Shown here: positions 47,259-56,816 of the stretch, one piece after another
Layout of the letters: each line of letters opens with the position of its first letter
Numbering within the stretch: the first letter of the stretch is position 1
Assembly: GCA_032622095.1 (NCBI GenBank)
Contig: CP136063.1
Location: 27,840,987-27,904,986, forward strand
Source: Siphonodentalium dalli
Taxonomy: Eukaryota > Mollusca > Scaphopoda > Gadilida > Siphonodentaliidae
Reading direction: 5' to 3'
Length of the DNA stretch: 64,000 bases
Notes under the pieces: model-generated
The model's database searches: none
Told to the model about the DNA's origin: nothing
What the model saw: the letters and a program-made list of their open reading frames with translations, nothing else
Position numbers and translations under genes: made by a program

Positions 47259-47750
47259 TTAACGGTGTCTGTTTTGGGATCTATGGTATGGGTGCGAAAT
47301 ATGTTGAATTTTTTTCCATGTGCCATGGCGGTGTATTATGCGATTCAGGTGTATTTGACACGATTCAGGTGATTTATTAGGATGCTTTATGGGAATTGCC
47401 GCGACTATAGAGTTAACAATAAGTTTGGGATAATCCGTAAAATGAGCCGGAAATGTATGCCACTCGTTCCAAGAATCTAGTGTTTGTCCTGAGTAGTTAT
47501 TTGTAATCATACAACGCACGTATAAGCAGATTGTATCTTGCGTTATATCAATGCGAATGGGATTGCAATATTTAATGAGTTGTGGCGATAAATTTATTTG
47601 GTGGGGTAAAGCGTATCTACAGTAAGTTTTAAAATTAAGAACTGAATGTTGTTTGTGAGAGGTGGGTGGTATGGGCTGATCGTTTGAAGCATGTATTGTA
47701 GTGGGGTGGGTAAGTAGTGTGGGTGTAGTAGAATCAGGTGATGTGTCCAT
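47259..47750 (-). CDS. Accessory ORF upstream of gag, unknown (163 aa)
   Basis: An intact ATG-started frame ending 14 bp before the gag ATG, in a different frame. It has a Thr/Pro/His-rich N-terminus, then a compact-looking middle with FKTYCRYALPHQINLSPQL and CLYVRCMITNNYSG, and a basic C-terminus. I recognise no domain; an extra gene between the leader and gag is not usual for Ty3/Gypsy. It might be translated first from the genomic RNA, with gag reached by reinitiation or leaky scanning. It could also be chance, but the intact frame at a tight junction argues for a gene. Confidence 0.5.
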   Translation of the reverse strand: MDTSPDSTTPTLLTHPTTIHASNDQPIPPTSHKQHSVLNFKTYCRYALPHQINLSPQLIKYCNPIRIDITQDTICLYVRCMITNNYSGQTLDSWNEWHTFPAHFTDYPKLIVNSIVAAIPIKHPNKSPESCQIHLNRIIHRHGTWKKIQHISHPYHRSQNRHR

Positions 47751-48058
47751 AACCCACGTGAAAAAAAAGGTAAAAGAATGCTAAAAATAGGGGGTGTGCA
47801 ATTTGACAGCAAATGGGAAAGAAAAGATGGTCACTCACCAATTTCCAAGAAGAATAATGTGCACAAGTCTGTGATGATGAATGATGTACAGAATGTTCTT
47901 GTCGTGTTTATTGGAAGTCGAAGGATGTCCAAACCGGATGTTAATGTTTATGTGGATCTGAATCTGGTCTGCAAGAGGCGTGAGTAGTAATGTTTTTAGC
48001 TGGATACACGATGTGAGCTGGTTGTATAAGAACAAAAGGTTGATTCGTCTATATCTGT
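47751..48058. other. Retrotransposon leader, non-coding part
   Basis: Between the 29-bp array and the accessory ORF. It contains a GTGAGT donor-like site on the minus strand at 47833-47838. No open frame with a motif. Confidence 0.45.
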
Positions 48059-48235
48059 ATGCGGTCCTGTGTGTCCGAAGGGTTGGTGTGCGGTCCTGTG
48101 TGTCCGAAGGGTTGGTATGCGGTCTTGTGTGTCCGAAGGGTTGGTGTGCGGTCCTGGGTGTCCGAAGGGTTGGTATGCGGTCTTGTGTGTCCGAAGGGTT
48201 GGTATGCGGTCCTGTGTGTCCGATTGGTTGAGCTA
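48059..48235 (+). repeat. 29-bp tandem repeat in the retrotransposon leader, six units
   Basis: Units of form GTGCGGTCCTGTGTGTCCGA plus AGGGTTGGT repeat six times, with only A/G, C/T and G/T changes. They lie in the transcribed 5' leader, between the primer-binding region and the first ORF. Confidence 0.92.
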
Positions 48236-48390
48236 TGGTTGACCGGTGCAGTGGTCTAGTGTGTGAGGCTGTCTATCCGTGGCTGGAGTGTAAGGCTGTA
48301 TCCCTGTGGTTGAGTAGCGGTTTGAGAATGTTTCTGCTCTGTAGTAATCGTCTAGTGGCCGAGACTTCAAGTTGTGTGGTGCGACGTAGA

Positions 48391-48406
48391 ACTGTTCAAG
48401 GCACCA
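48391..48406 (-). promoter_or_regulatory. Candidate primer-binding site
   Basis: Nine bases after the 5' LTR the minus strand reads TGGTGCCTTGAACAGT. The initial TGG fits a tRNA CCA end. I could not assign the tRNA, and the 9-base offset is slightly long. Confidence 0.5.
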
Positions 48407-48415
48407 TTAATACTA

Positions 48416-48864
48416 TGTGAGCTAATGAACACATAGATATAGTAGGTACAAGTCTTTATTACGTAGTGAACAATATATGCAGTGTGTACAAATAGAATGG
48501 TCGCCGCGAAATGATGTCCCCGAATGGGTGATGCCTGGTGTGCGTGATGCCTGGATATAACCTCTAGATGAGATGAGTCTAGTGAAAGCATGATGTGATG
48601 GGATGTGGTTGTTTGTTATATACTATTTGGGATGCATATTAGATGAGGCGTTTGGCAATACACATCGGGATTGGTTCCTCCGTTATGGTCATCTCTCTTG
48701 ACCATATTTGGGAGCCATCTTCATTGTGTTTATATCTTCGCTGGTGATAAGACGTGTGAGGTTTCGAGAACCGAACACGAATATCTGAGTTTGGGGTTTT
48801 ATATATTGGGACATTCGTATAGTTTAAATCAAGTTGTGAGATTATAATGGGTAGTTATCTCACA
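48416..48864 (-). repeat. 5' LTR of the retrotransposon
   Basis: 449 bp, the promoter-proximal copy for the minus-strand element. TATATAAAA lies at 48797-48805 and AATAAA at 48455-48460 (minus strand). Followed on the right by GTTA, the target duplication. Confidence 0.95.
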
Positions 48865-49715
48865 GTTATCCCACCCTATATATACGAGCGAAGGTAACCA
48901 TGCTCCTTGTACATCCATCTTTTCGATTTTATGTTTAATTTTAAATTAAATTTGAATAAATTAAAAATTAAAAAAACGAGATATCCTTTAAATTTTTGTT
49001 AAATAATATCACCTGGTTATAACAGTGTCGACACTCCATACGTGAGCACACTCAATTCTATCAGATTGATGAATTCTTAGTGTAAAACACAGAACATTCA
49101 CATCAAGTCTACCCGGGGGTTTCAAACCGCACCTACGTTTTGCTGTGTTTAGCGGTAGAATAAAAGCGCACATGACGCCGGTTCGAATCGCTATGTAATG
49201 GTGATACACCCCACGACATATATATGTCGACAGCCCGCAGTTTGTTCGTTTTGGACAAACGTGACACTTGTCCGAAAATAAGACGTAAAACTCAGAATAT
49301 AGTCGGGATTCTGTTGCAAACTATATTGGACTGAATATCTCCAAATTCACGTCCTTGGCCATATATAAACGGCAATCGTGTCATCCCACCCTGTATATTC
49401 GAGCGAAGGTAACCATGCTCCTTGTACATCCATCTTTTAGATTTTATGTTTAATTTTAAATTAAATTTGAATAAATTTAAAATTAAAAAAACGAGATATC
49501 CTTTAAAATTTTGTTAAATAATATCACCTGGTTATAACAGTGTCGACACTCCATACGTGAGCACACTCAATTCTATCAGATTGATGAATTCTTAGTGTAA
49601 AACACAGAACATTCACATCAAGTCTACCCGGGGGTTTCAAACCGCACCTACGTTTTGCTGTGTTTATCGGTAGAATAAAAGCGCACATGACGCCGGTTCG
49701 AATCGCTATGTAATG
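48865..49715 (+). repeat. 515-bp tandem array, units U0 end, U1 and first part of U2
   Basis: GAGCGAAGGTAACCATGCTCC occurs at 48886 and 49401, a 515-bp step, and the units are nearly identical. Each contains an AT-only patch, CCCGGGGGTTTCAAACCGCAC, and a CGACATATATATGTCG palindrome. No coding capacity. U2 is interrupted at 49716 by a DNA transposon. Confidence 0.92.
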
Positions 49716-52001
49716 TAGTCCAGTGCATTTATGGTTTCACCTCAAAATAATTGCAACATAAAGTTTCTCAATGGGAATAAGTACTTTAACCCATCACAAA
49801 TAATATACTAAAAATCAACAAGAATCAAGAAATGCGAAATTGATGAATTTTGTGAATAAATTTGTCAAAATTTGGTAAAATACTCATTTTATAGCTTTTT
49901 AAGGATGTCTATAAAAAACTTCCTTTCACACATCCTTCCATTTATATATCCATTTTGTAGAGTGCACAACCCTGATTACAGAACAGAAAACCTTTCCTAG
50001 ATACGTTCAGTATTTTTTGAGTTATGTGCCTCCAAAATTTGGAGTTTGTCTAATTTCGGAGGCTCAATTTCTCAAAATTAGTTATAATCCATTTTTTATG
50101 GTCTTGTATTTTAAAAAATAAAGAAAAAATGAAGGGATTCCTTGTTGTTTTAGTCATTTCCTGTCTAGGTTGTGCACAAAATATGATTTCTTTATGCATC
50201 TATGATTGAGAGGACAAAAATATTCTTAAACAAAATGTGTGTTCCACCATTGTATGGACAGCCAAATTTGCCTCTGGTCCAGAACCGGCGTGATGAAATA
50301 GCATATTTGATGTCATACAAATCAATAATTATATATCCATATTCCCTGTCATTCTCACAATCACTTAAGTATACATCGTTAAACACATTGTAAAGGAATT
50401 TCCCAAATCATGGTGTAGAAAATCAAATTATGGCCCTATTAATCTATAGAATTGACTCATCTAAAAATGCCATTTTGGGGAGTTTTTTCTTCATTTTTAA
50501 AGGTTTTTGTTTATAAATTGTAAAAAAAATGTATGTTTAATGTGCAAAATCATTTGAACTCTCCTCCTGAAACACTTTAGTGTTGAATTAAATGCCTTAT
50601 GTTGGATATGTCAATGAATGTCACTGAATTTCACTAATTTTTCTGGAAACTGATGCCAAATTTGAATATCTGAAAAATGGGGTAGGGAAAACCATATTGA
50701 CAAAATCTAGAAAATATGGACCTTGATGCATAAAACTTTAACATCACCAGCTCATACAAACCTTATTCTTTCATACAGAGTAAACTGCTTCCTGTTTTGG
50801 TGTTCATATTTAGAGCTACGATCCTTTTTGTTGTAACTCAATGGCGAATCATTATTTCGGGCTGGTTCTATATAACATGCTGATAAAAGTTCTAAATAAA
50901 CATCTAATAAGTACTAAACTGTTTACCATGCAAGAATAATCTGCACAAACTGGATAACAACCCGTTGTCTCCAATGACTAGAATATGGTGACAAGATCAT
51001 AGCCTTTGTGATTTCACCTACCCCATTATCAACATTCAAATTTGGAGTCAGTTTCTTGAAAAATATGTGAAATCCAGTGACTGTTGATTGGCATAACCAA
51101 TGTAATCATATTTTTCCCAACACTAAGTGTTTTAGGATGAACGTTCAAATGATTTTACACATTAAACACTAATTGTATTCATTGTTGTTTACTATTTATG
51201 CAGAACAAAAACTTTAAAATGGACAAAAACACCACAAAACAGTCCAAAATGGCATTTTTGGAAAAGAGTCAATACAAACGATTCATAGGGCCATAAGTTG
51301 ATTATGGCACATATGTGTTTAGCAATTCCAGCACAGTGTATTTAACCTAGTATACGTAAGAGGTTATGAGAAATACAGGGCATATGGATATCAATTTATT
51401 GAGTTGTATGACCTCAAATATGGTATTTCATCACACCAGTTCTGTGTCACAAGGCAAATTTGGCTAAGTCCATACAATGGAACACACATTTTGTTTAAGA
51501 ATATTTTTGTCTTCTAGATCATAGATGCATAAAGAAATCATTTTTTTGTGCACAATATAGTGATGCAACTAATACAACAGTAAGATATCCCTTCATTGTT
51601 CTCTAGTTTTTAAAATACTAGACCCTAAAATATGGATTTTAGCTAATTCTTCAGAAATTGAGGCTCTGAAATTAGACAAACTCCCAATTTTGGAGGCACA
51701 TAACTCGAAAAATTCTCAACGTATCTGGAAAATGTTTTCTGTTCTGTAATCAGGATTGTGTACTCAACAAAATGGATATATAAATGGAAGCACATGTGAA
51801 AAGAAGTTTTTTATAAACATCCTTGAAAAGCTATAATTTTTTTTATTCATTTCACAAAATTGATCAATTTCGCCTTTCTTGATCCTTTTTGATTTTTAGT
51901 ATGTTGTTTATAATTGGTTAATAGACTTATTCCTACTAAGAAACATTGTGTTGCAATCAGTTTGAGGTTTGGCACTTTATTCTCATAAATGCAATGGACT
52001 A
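49716..52001. repeat. 2.3-kb inverted repeat (arms about 0.98 kb, spacer about 0.32 kb)
   Basis: Paired blocks include CCACCATTGTATGGACAGCC with GGCTAAGTCCATACAATGG, and AATATGATTTCTTTATGCATC with GATGCATAAAGAAATCAT. Identity is perhaps 75-80 percent by eye. The arms carry no long frame. Confidence 0.82.
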
Positions 52002-52006
52002 ATAGG

Positions 52007-52409
52007 GAAAGATGTTATGAGTTATGTATTCAAGCGAACATCCCAAGCAATAATAATGAGTGATCTGTCTCTCATGATCGACAACGACGTTGTACACATC
52101 GACCCACAACTCTTGTTTCAGAGGCTTATCACTGTTGCCAAAGCGCCGATCAGAGGTGATGTAACCTGCTGTGTCAGACTTTTAGGTAGCAAAGGATTTC
52201 ATTTACATACACTATCACCAGGTGCAGTGTTGGAAGCGCTTAATTTGGAACCAACTGATTGTGGCTGGCAGGTTAAGGATGGGCGGCTTAATCCTATCAA
52301 ACGTGGGGAACCACCAGCTCCAAAAGAACCACTAAACATCATTCGTTGTAAATGTAAAACGGACTGCAAAAGCAATAGGTTCACATGCCTTATCAGAAAA
52401 TCAGAATGA
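52007..52409 (+). pseudogene. Internally deleted gene fragment with Cys-rich C-terminus
   Basis: An open frame of about 134 codons within the transposon. The first half (DVMSYVFKRTSQAIIMSD, VVHIDPQLLFQRLITVAK) and the second half (LEPTDCGWQVKDGRLNPI, PLNIIRCKCKTDCKSNRFTC) look like the two ends of a large multi-copy invertebrate protein that I know only by pattern, with a CxC-type cysteine cluster at its end. The middle, probably several hundred residues, is missing at about 52145-52190, and the last Cys cluster is cut short. It may be the remnant of the autonomous partner's gene or a captured host fragment. Family recall is from memory and unverified. Confidence 0.45.
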
Positions 52410-53139
52410 TCCATCCAGACTTATTATTTTTTCAAAATTCTATATTTTTTTAATGAATTTCTATATTTTTTCTCTTTTTTCACTATTTTGCCACAAGATA
52501 TGGACAACTTAGTGTCATTGATACCACAACCTGGCCCAAAATTGATGGAAAATCCCATATATAACTGACTGACAACAGTCCAAGTCCAACTATGGCAATT
52601 TTCTAATGCATAAACATGTAATGTGAAATTCCATTTTTCTCTGATTTCTTGCCATTTTTACATCTTTTCACCCTAAAATAATTTGGTTATTTTGATTATT
52701 TGCTTGTAGTAACAACATGACAAAAACACACAATTGTGGATATAACTGCATCAAGAGTTATTGTATACTTCCATTTTTCACTGAATTTTGGCAAATTTTT
52801 CAACTTTTTGACTCAAATTTCGAATATTTAATCAATATTTATAGAATAAAATGATACAAAATCTTGGATACAACTGTACCACAGTTTATCATTGTGAAAA
52901 TATAACAATTGTATGTTTACATCAAGAGTTATTAACAAAAAATGTTAATCTCCATTTTTCACCAATGTTTCATCATTTTCGCCACTTTTTGTCTCAAAAA
53001 GGCCATTTCGCATGTTCAGATTTTTGTTGATTTTTAGCTGAGTATACTCTATGATATTCCCAACCAAAATAAAACAAAATCTTTTATGTTGCAATTATTT
53101 TGAGGTTCAGTCCTATTTTCTCATAAATGCACTGGACTA

Positions 53140-53730
53140 ATGGTGATACACCCCGCGACATATATATGTCGACAACACGCCGTTTGTTCGTTTTGGACAA
53201 ACGTGACACTTGTCCGAAAATAAGACGTAAAACTCAGAATATAGTCGCGATTCTGTTGCAAACTATATTGGACTGAATATCTCCAAATTCACGTCCTTGG
53301 CCATATATAAACGGCAATCGTGTTATCCCACCCTGTATATACGAGCGAAGGTAACCATGCTCCTTGTACATCCATCTTTTAGATTTTATGTTTAATTTTA
53401 AATTAAATTTGAATAAATTTAAAATTAAAAAAACGAGATATCCTTTAAATATTTGTTAAATAATATCACCTGGTTATAACAGTGTCGACACTCCATACGT
53501 GAGCACACTCAATTCGATCAAATGTGATGAATTCTTAGTGTAAAACAGAGAACACTGATTCAGGCCGAAAGTCCGTCTGTCGATGAATCCGGAGGTTTTA
53601 AATCGCACCTAGTATGATTTGCTGAGTTTTTTCAGTTGACGTGAAGCCCAAAATGATGCCATATCGAATGCCGTTGTCACAGTGAAGTACCCCAGGACCT
53701 ATACATGTCGACAGAACACGCCAGCGGCTA
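53140..53730 (+). repeat. 515-bp array, rest of U2 and degenerate U3
   Basis: The array resumes with ATGGTGATACACC, and GAGCGAAGG recurs at 53343. Subtracting the 3424-bp element and 3-bp duplication from the 3942-bp distance to the previous unit gives exactly 515. Similarity holds to about 53550 and then becomes weaker to about 53730. Confidence 0.88.
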
Positions 53731-54655
53731 ATGTAGGAGCGCTGTTCTCGTTAAAATGATGGCGTAAAACGTATTGTAGAATGTTTTTACTGACAAAAAA
53801 TCTGAATGTTTAAACCAACGCGGCACCTAGGAATTGTTTCGTTTCTCCGTGTCGGTGGAATATGATCCACATAATCACCTAATAAAGGTATCATGATGTT
53901 ACCTGCAATATAAATATTTTCCGCCAAACTCAAGGCTTATCATCCTTTATGTATGTTTCTAAAATGAGAATAATCGGCTTTATTTAATTAATTTACATTT
54001 TTTAAATTCTTACTACGACCATGTTAAAAGAAATTCAGAAACATGTTTAATTTGGCAATGTATGCTTACATTTGGTAAATAGGTTCAAATAGCACGTTAA
54101 TACATCCTTGTGATAAACTAATTAGTGATGTAACACACATTCTATCAGCCGATAATTACCCGGGGGTATCAAACCGCACTGCCGTGTACAATTAGCTGGT
54201 TTGGACTGGGCCTGCTTTGCAGAGGCGCCGACCGCGTCATGATCAACAACCGTTGTGTTAGTTAAGCCATTTTGGCAAGTAATCGTGCGTTCTTAGAAAT
54301 TTTACAATTCCCACCTATTTACCGGCCACCATATTGGCAGCCCTCTTGTGTTATTAGGCCAGTTTTTAAACCAAGACGGAACGAAATTACCGTATACTCT
54401 AATTATCCCCACCCTTAAACCATTATTTTCATTTTTGCATCCCGGAAGAAAAAAAATGCATTTTTAGATTATCTTTTTGGAGAAAAAATCTAAAATTTGT
54501 TAAAAAATTGAGTCAGAATGTACATTATGCAATATTGTTACTTTAATGCTCGGCTGTGTCGATCGAAACATATATATTAGACAATACCTTAGCAGTCCAT
54601 CAATAGCCGTTGTGTTAATTTCGCAATTTGGCACATAATCGTGCGTTCTGTGTGC
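53731..54655. other. No gene seen; weak relatives of neighbouring repeats
   Basis: CCCGGGGGTATCAAACCGCAC at 54159 is a lone echo of the 515-bp unit. At 54380-54560 lies an inverted relative of the 28980-29600 repeat. Nothing coding. Confidence 0.45.
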
Positions 54656-54846
54656 CTTACACCACAGTCTGCCGCCTCTCAGCTTTAGGGTGGAGGGTTG
54701 ATTTTTCTGCCTTTGATAAAAAATAATGTAACCAAAATCGATAAGAGATATAATTATAACATAGCTAATTGGCAGTAGTTGTCTCTATTATAAACTAATT
54801 GGGCATAACCATCTTACTTCTGATTTTATAAGAAACGAAAGACAAT
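54656..54846 (-). repeat. Dispersed repeat, inverted partner of 28710-28905
   Basis: GGAGGGTTGATTTTTCTGCC, AATTGGCAGTAG, CCATCTTACTT and AAGAAACGAAAG appear in the reverse order and sense of the partner copy. Confidence 0.7.
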
Positions 54847-55584
54847 GCTTTGAGTGAAACGTCATATTTTTCTCAGCCTAAAAATTATTTTACGTCACAT
54901 GACGTCATAACTGTTATTCCGAGATTCAATGGTTACATGTATTATCTTAATGTTGTTATGGCCCCATTCACTGGTATCAAAATTGGACGAATATCTCATC
55001 TCAAATGGTGTGAATATACTCTGTCAAATATGTCGGCTTTATTGAAAACATTACCGAGTTTAAATAAAACCACGCGGTGCGAAAAAAGTACGCCTATCTG
55101 ACAAAGCCAACATACGGATTCCGAAAGTTAAGTGTTCATGCTAACCAAAAATGTAGGTCTCATAAATTCCCTCTCCAGGCGACACCTATGTCCATATTTT
55201 CCTAGACTATTTATATCTTTGTGGTGGACTTTAAATCTACTTTCAAAATTTATTAAAAACAGTATAACTCAGCATGCGTATTACATTTGCAAGTCGTTTA
55301 AAATGCTATGTGTTTTGTCGCATTGTTGCAAATGCTTATCAAAGAATTACTCCAACTAGAAAAATTAAAATATTTCACCTATCCTTGTTTATAAAGGGCT
55401 ACAAATTTACACTTGGAAGACGTTTCAAAAATCCGACGTGTTTTTTGTTTTGGTCTCAAAGTTACCAATGCTTATCATTGAATAACTCCCAACTAGAAAA
55501 ATGAAACTATTTTTTTAGAAAAGAGATAACTGAATCCGGATTGTACTCGATTGTTAATCCCGGACTGGATCACTTGTCTTGTTA
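54847..55584. other. No gene seen
   Basis: AT-rich non-coding sequence. A 90-bp phrase with AACGTTACCAATGCTTATCA-like text recurs weakly at about 55320 and 55450. Confidence 0.4.
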
Positions 55585-55618
55585 CTCTCTCTCTACTCTC
55601 TCTCTCTCTCTCTCTCTC
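55585..55618 (+). repeat. CT microsatellite
   Basis: CTCTCT run interrupted once by a single A. Confidence 0.95.
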
Positions 55619-55719
55619 ACCAGCTATCTATATATTTATCTCGTGCGTTAGTTAGCCCCTGATCATTCGAAAGGCGGCGCGTTTGCATATATACATGTCG
55701 TCTTGATTCACGTCCTGAA

Positions 55720-56060
55720 CGCAAATCCGGATTATTCTCAATTGATGATCTTGGATTCTGGTATTGTAATGTCAAGGTACTTATTGTTGAAACATAGCAT
55801 ATTGGGGGTGTGTTCGTTGGTCTCTCTCTCTCCATCCTCTTTCTCGCCTCCTCTGTCTCTCACTCAATCTGTCCGTCTGTCTCCCATGTCCCCTAGCTCG
55901 CTCGTTATTACACGAGTCTCTATACATGGTTTAAATCCTGGAATCGTATCCGGGTTATTCTCGATTGGTAATCTTTTATTCTGATCATATAATGTCAAGG
56001 TACTTATTGTTGAATCATAGCATACAACATATGTCCCCTCTATATATCTCCCTCGTTCTG
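55720..56060 (+). repeat. Two-copy tandem repeat, about 223 bp
   Basis: AATGTCAAGGTACTTATTGTTGAA occurs at 55768 and 55991, preceded by matching TCCGGATTATTCTC / TCCGGGTTATTCTC and followed by ATAGCATA. Pyrimidine-rich stretches between the copies come from the CT microsatellite. Confidence 0.75.
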
Positions 56061-56109
56061 TCATTAGTCCATGTTAGCTGATAGTGCAGATGTACATACA
56101 TATAGACAT

Positions 56110-56405
56110 GACATCCAAGATGGCCACTGGTGGCCATGTTTTTTGTGCGAATGACATGTCATGACTCGTTCCCATCTACATTCCAATTTCAAAAGCCATG
56201 ACAAATTTTATGATGATCAGACTAAAGGTACGACATGTAGCCCGTGCTAAAGCATTTAGTCATACAAAGAGTAAAATCCAAGATGGCTGGTGGCCATATT
56301 TTTTGGCCGAATGACCCCAAAATGACTTGTTCCCATCTACATGTCATTGTTAACATCCGTGACAAATTGCATGATGATCTTACCAAAGGTACGACTCAGG
56401 GTAGG
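56110..56405 (+). repeat. Two-copy tandem repeat, about 164 bp
   Basis: ATCCAAGATGGC...GGTGGCCAT, TTCCCATCTACAT, TGACAAATT and AAAGGTACGAC occur in the same order twice (from about 56113 and 56277). Non-coding. Confidence 0.75.
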
Positions 56406-56644
56406 TGAGCTTGGGAGAGGCGGTTGTCACTGTAAAAAAAGGTATATGTGTATCTGGTCCAGGTACATGTACTACCACCACAGCTGACAAACTAACGTTA
56501 TAACCCTGTAGTTACTACAGTAGTGTTCTCTGACCAAGGCGTGTACACAGGTCAGATGGACAGATGCACCCAAGACAATATACCTGGACAAATGTTGTAA
56601 TGTGGGAAGTCTGTAATTTGCAGATACTAAACTTAGCAGTACCA
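56406..56644. other. No gene seen, 3' flank of the LINE
   Basis: Non-coding. No poly(T) on the plus strand marks the LINE end. Confidence 0.4.
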
Positions 56645-56816
56645 TAATATTTATTCTAGTACCTCCACTATGGAGAAGAGTATTTACAGGTTATTTACAA
56701 TGTTGCCGCGTTGTGTACAATGATATCGATGTAAAAACACGTTTTCAAATATAGTTCAGGTTCAGCTGATTTTGTGAGAGTTCGAACTCACGTTAAAGGT
56801 TCGAGTGTCGCATCAA

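Larger units (their letters stand above)
34533..48864 (-). mobile_element. 14.3-kb Ty3/Gypsy LTR retrotransposon with F-like env (errantivirus-like)
   Basis: Two 449-bp LTRs (TGTGAG...CTCACA) flank, in minus-strand order, a leader with 29-bp repeats, a 163-codon ORF, gag, pro-pol, a 3.4-kb non-coding stretch with two tandem arrays, and env. GTTA is duplicated at both borders, and uninterrupted copies of the target occur at about 49375 and 53325. The pol order is protease, RT, RNase H, integrase, as in Ty3/Gypsy. The size is about twice that of ordinary family members, mainly through non-coding repeats. The LTRs differ at five positions by eye, so insertion is fairly recent. The coding frames nevertheless change at four homopolymer sites. 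Confidence 0.95.
49716..53139. mobile_element. 3.4-kb DNA transposon with long internal palindrome, unknown superfamily
   Basis: The ends are TAGTCCAGTGCATTTATG (49716-49733) and CATAAATGCACTGGACTA (53122-53139), perfect 18-bp TIRs. ATG is present once in the empty site (CTATGTAATGGTGATAC at 49190-49206) and twice around the element, so the target duplication is 3 bp. Inside, 49716-50690 and about 51015-52001 are inverted copies of each other, and the inner arm ends in a third terminus-like sequence, TCATAAATGCAATGGACTA (51983-52001). A gene fragment follows to the right end. No recognised transposase. A 3-bp duplication occurs in several superfamilies (EnSpm, Harbinger, Academ, Zator), and I cannot assign one. 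Confidence 0.88.

Noticed and set aside
47259-47750. Accessory ORF considered as the N-terminus of Gag joined by frameshift
   Set aside because: No slippery heptamer near its end, an in-frame stop lies just upstream of the gag ATG, and gag has its own ATG 14 bp later.
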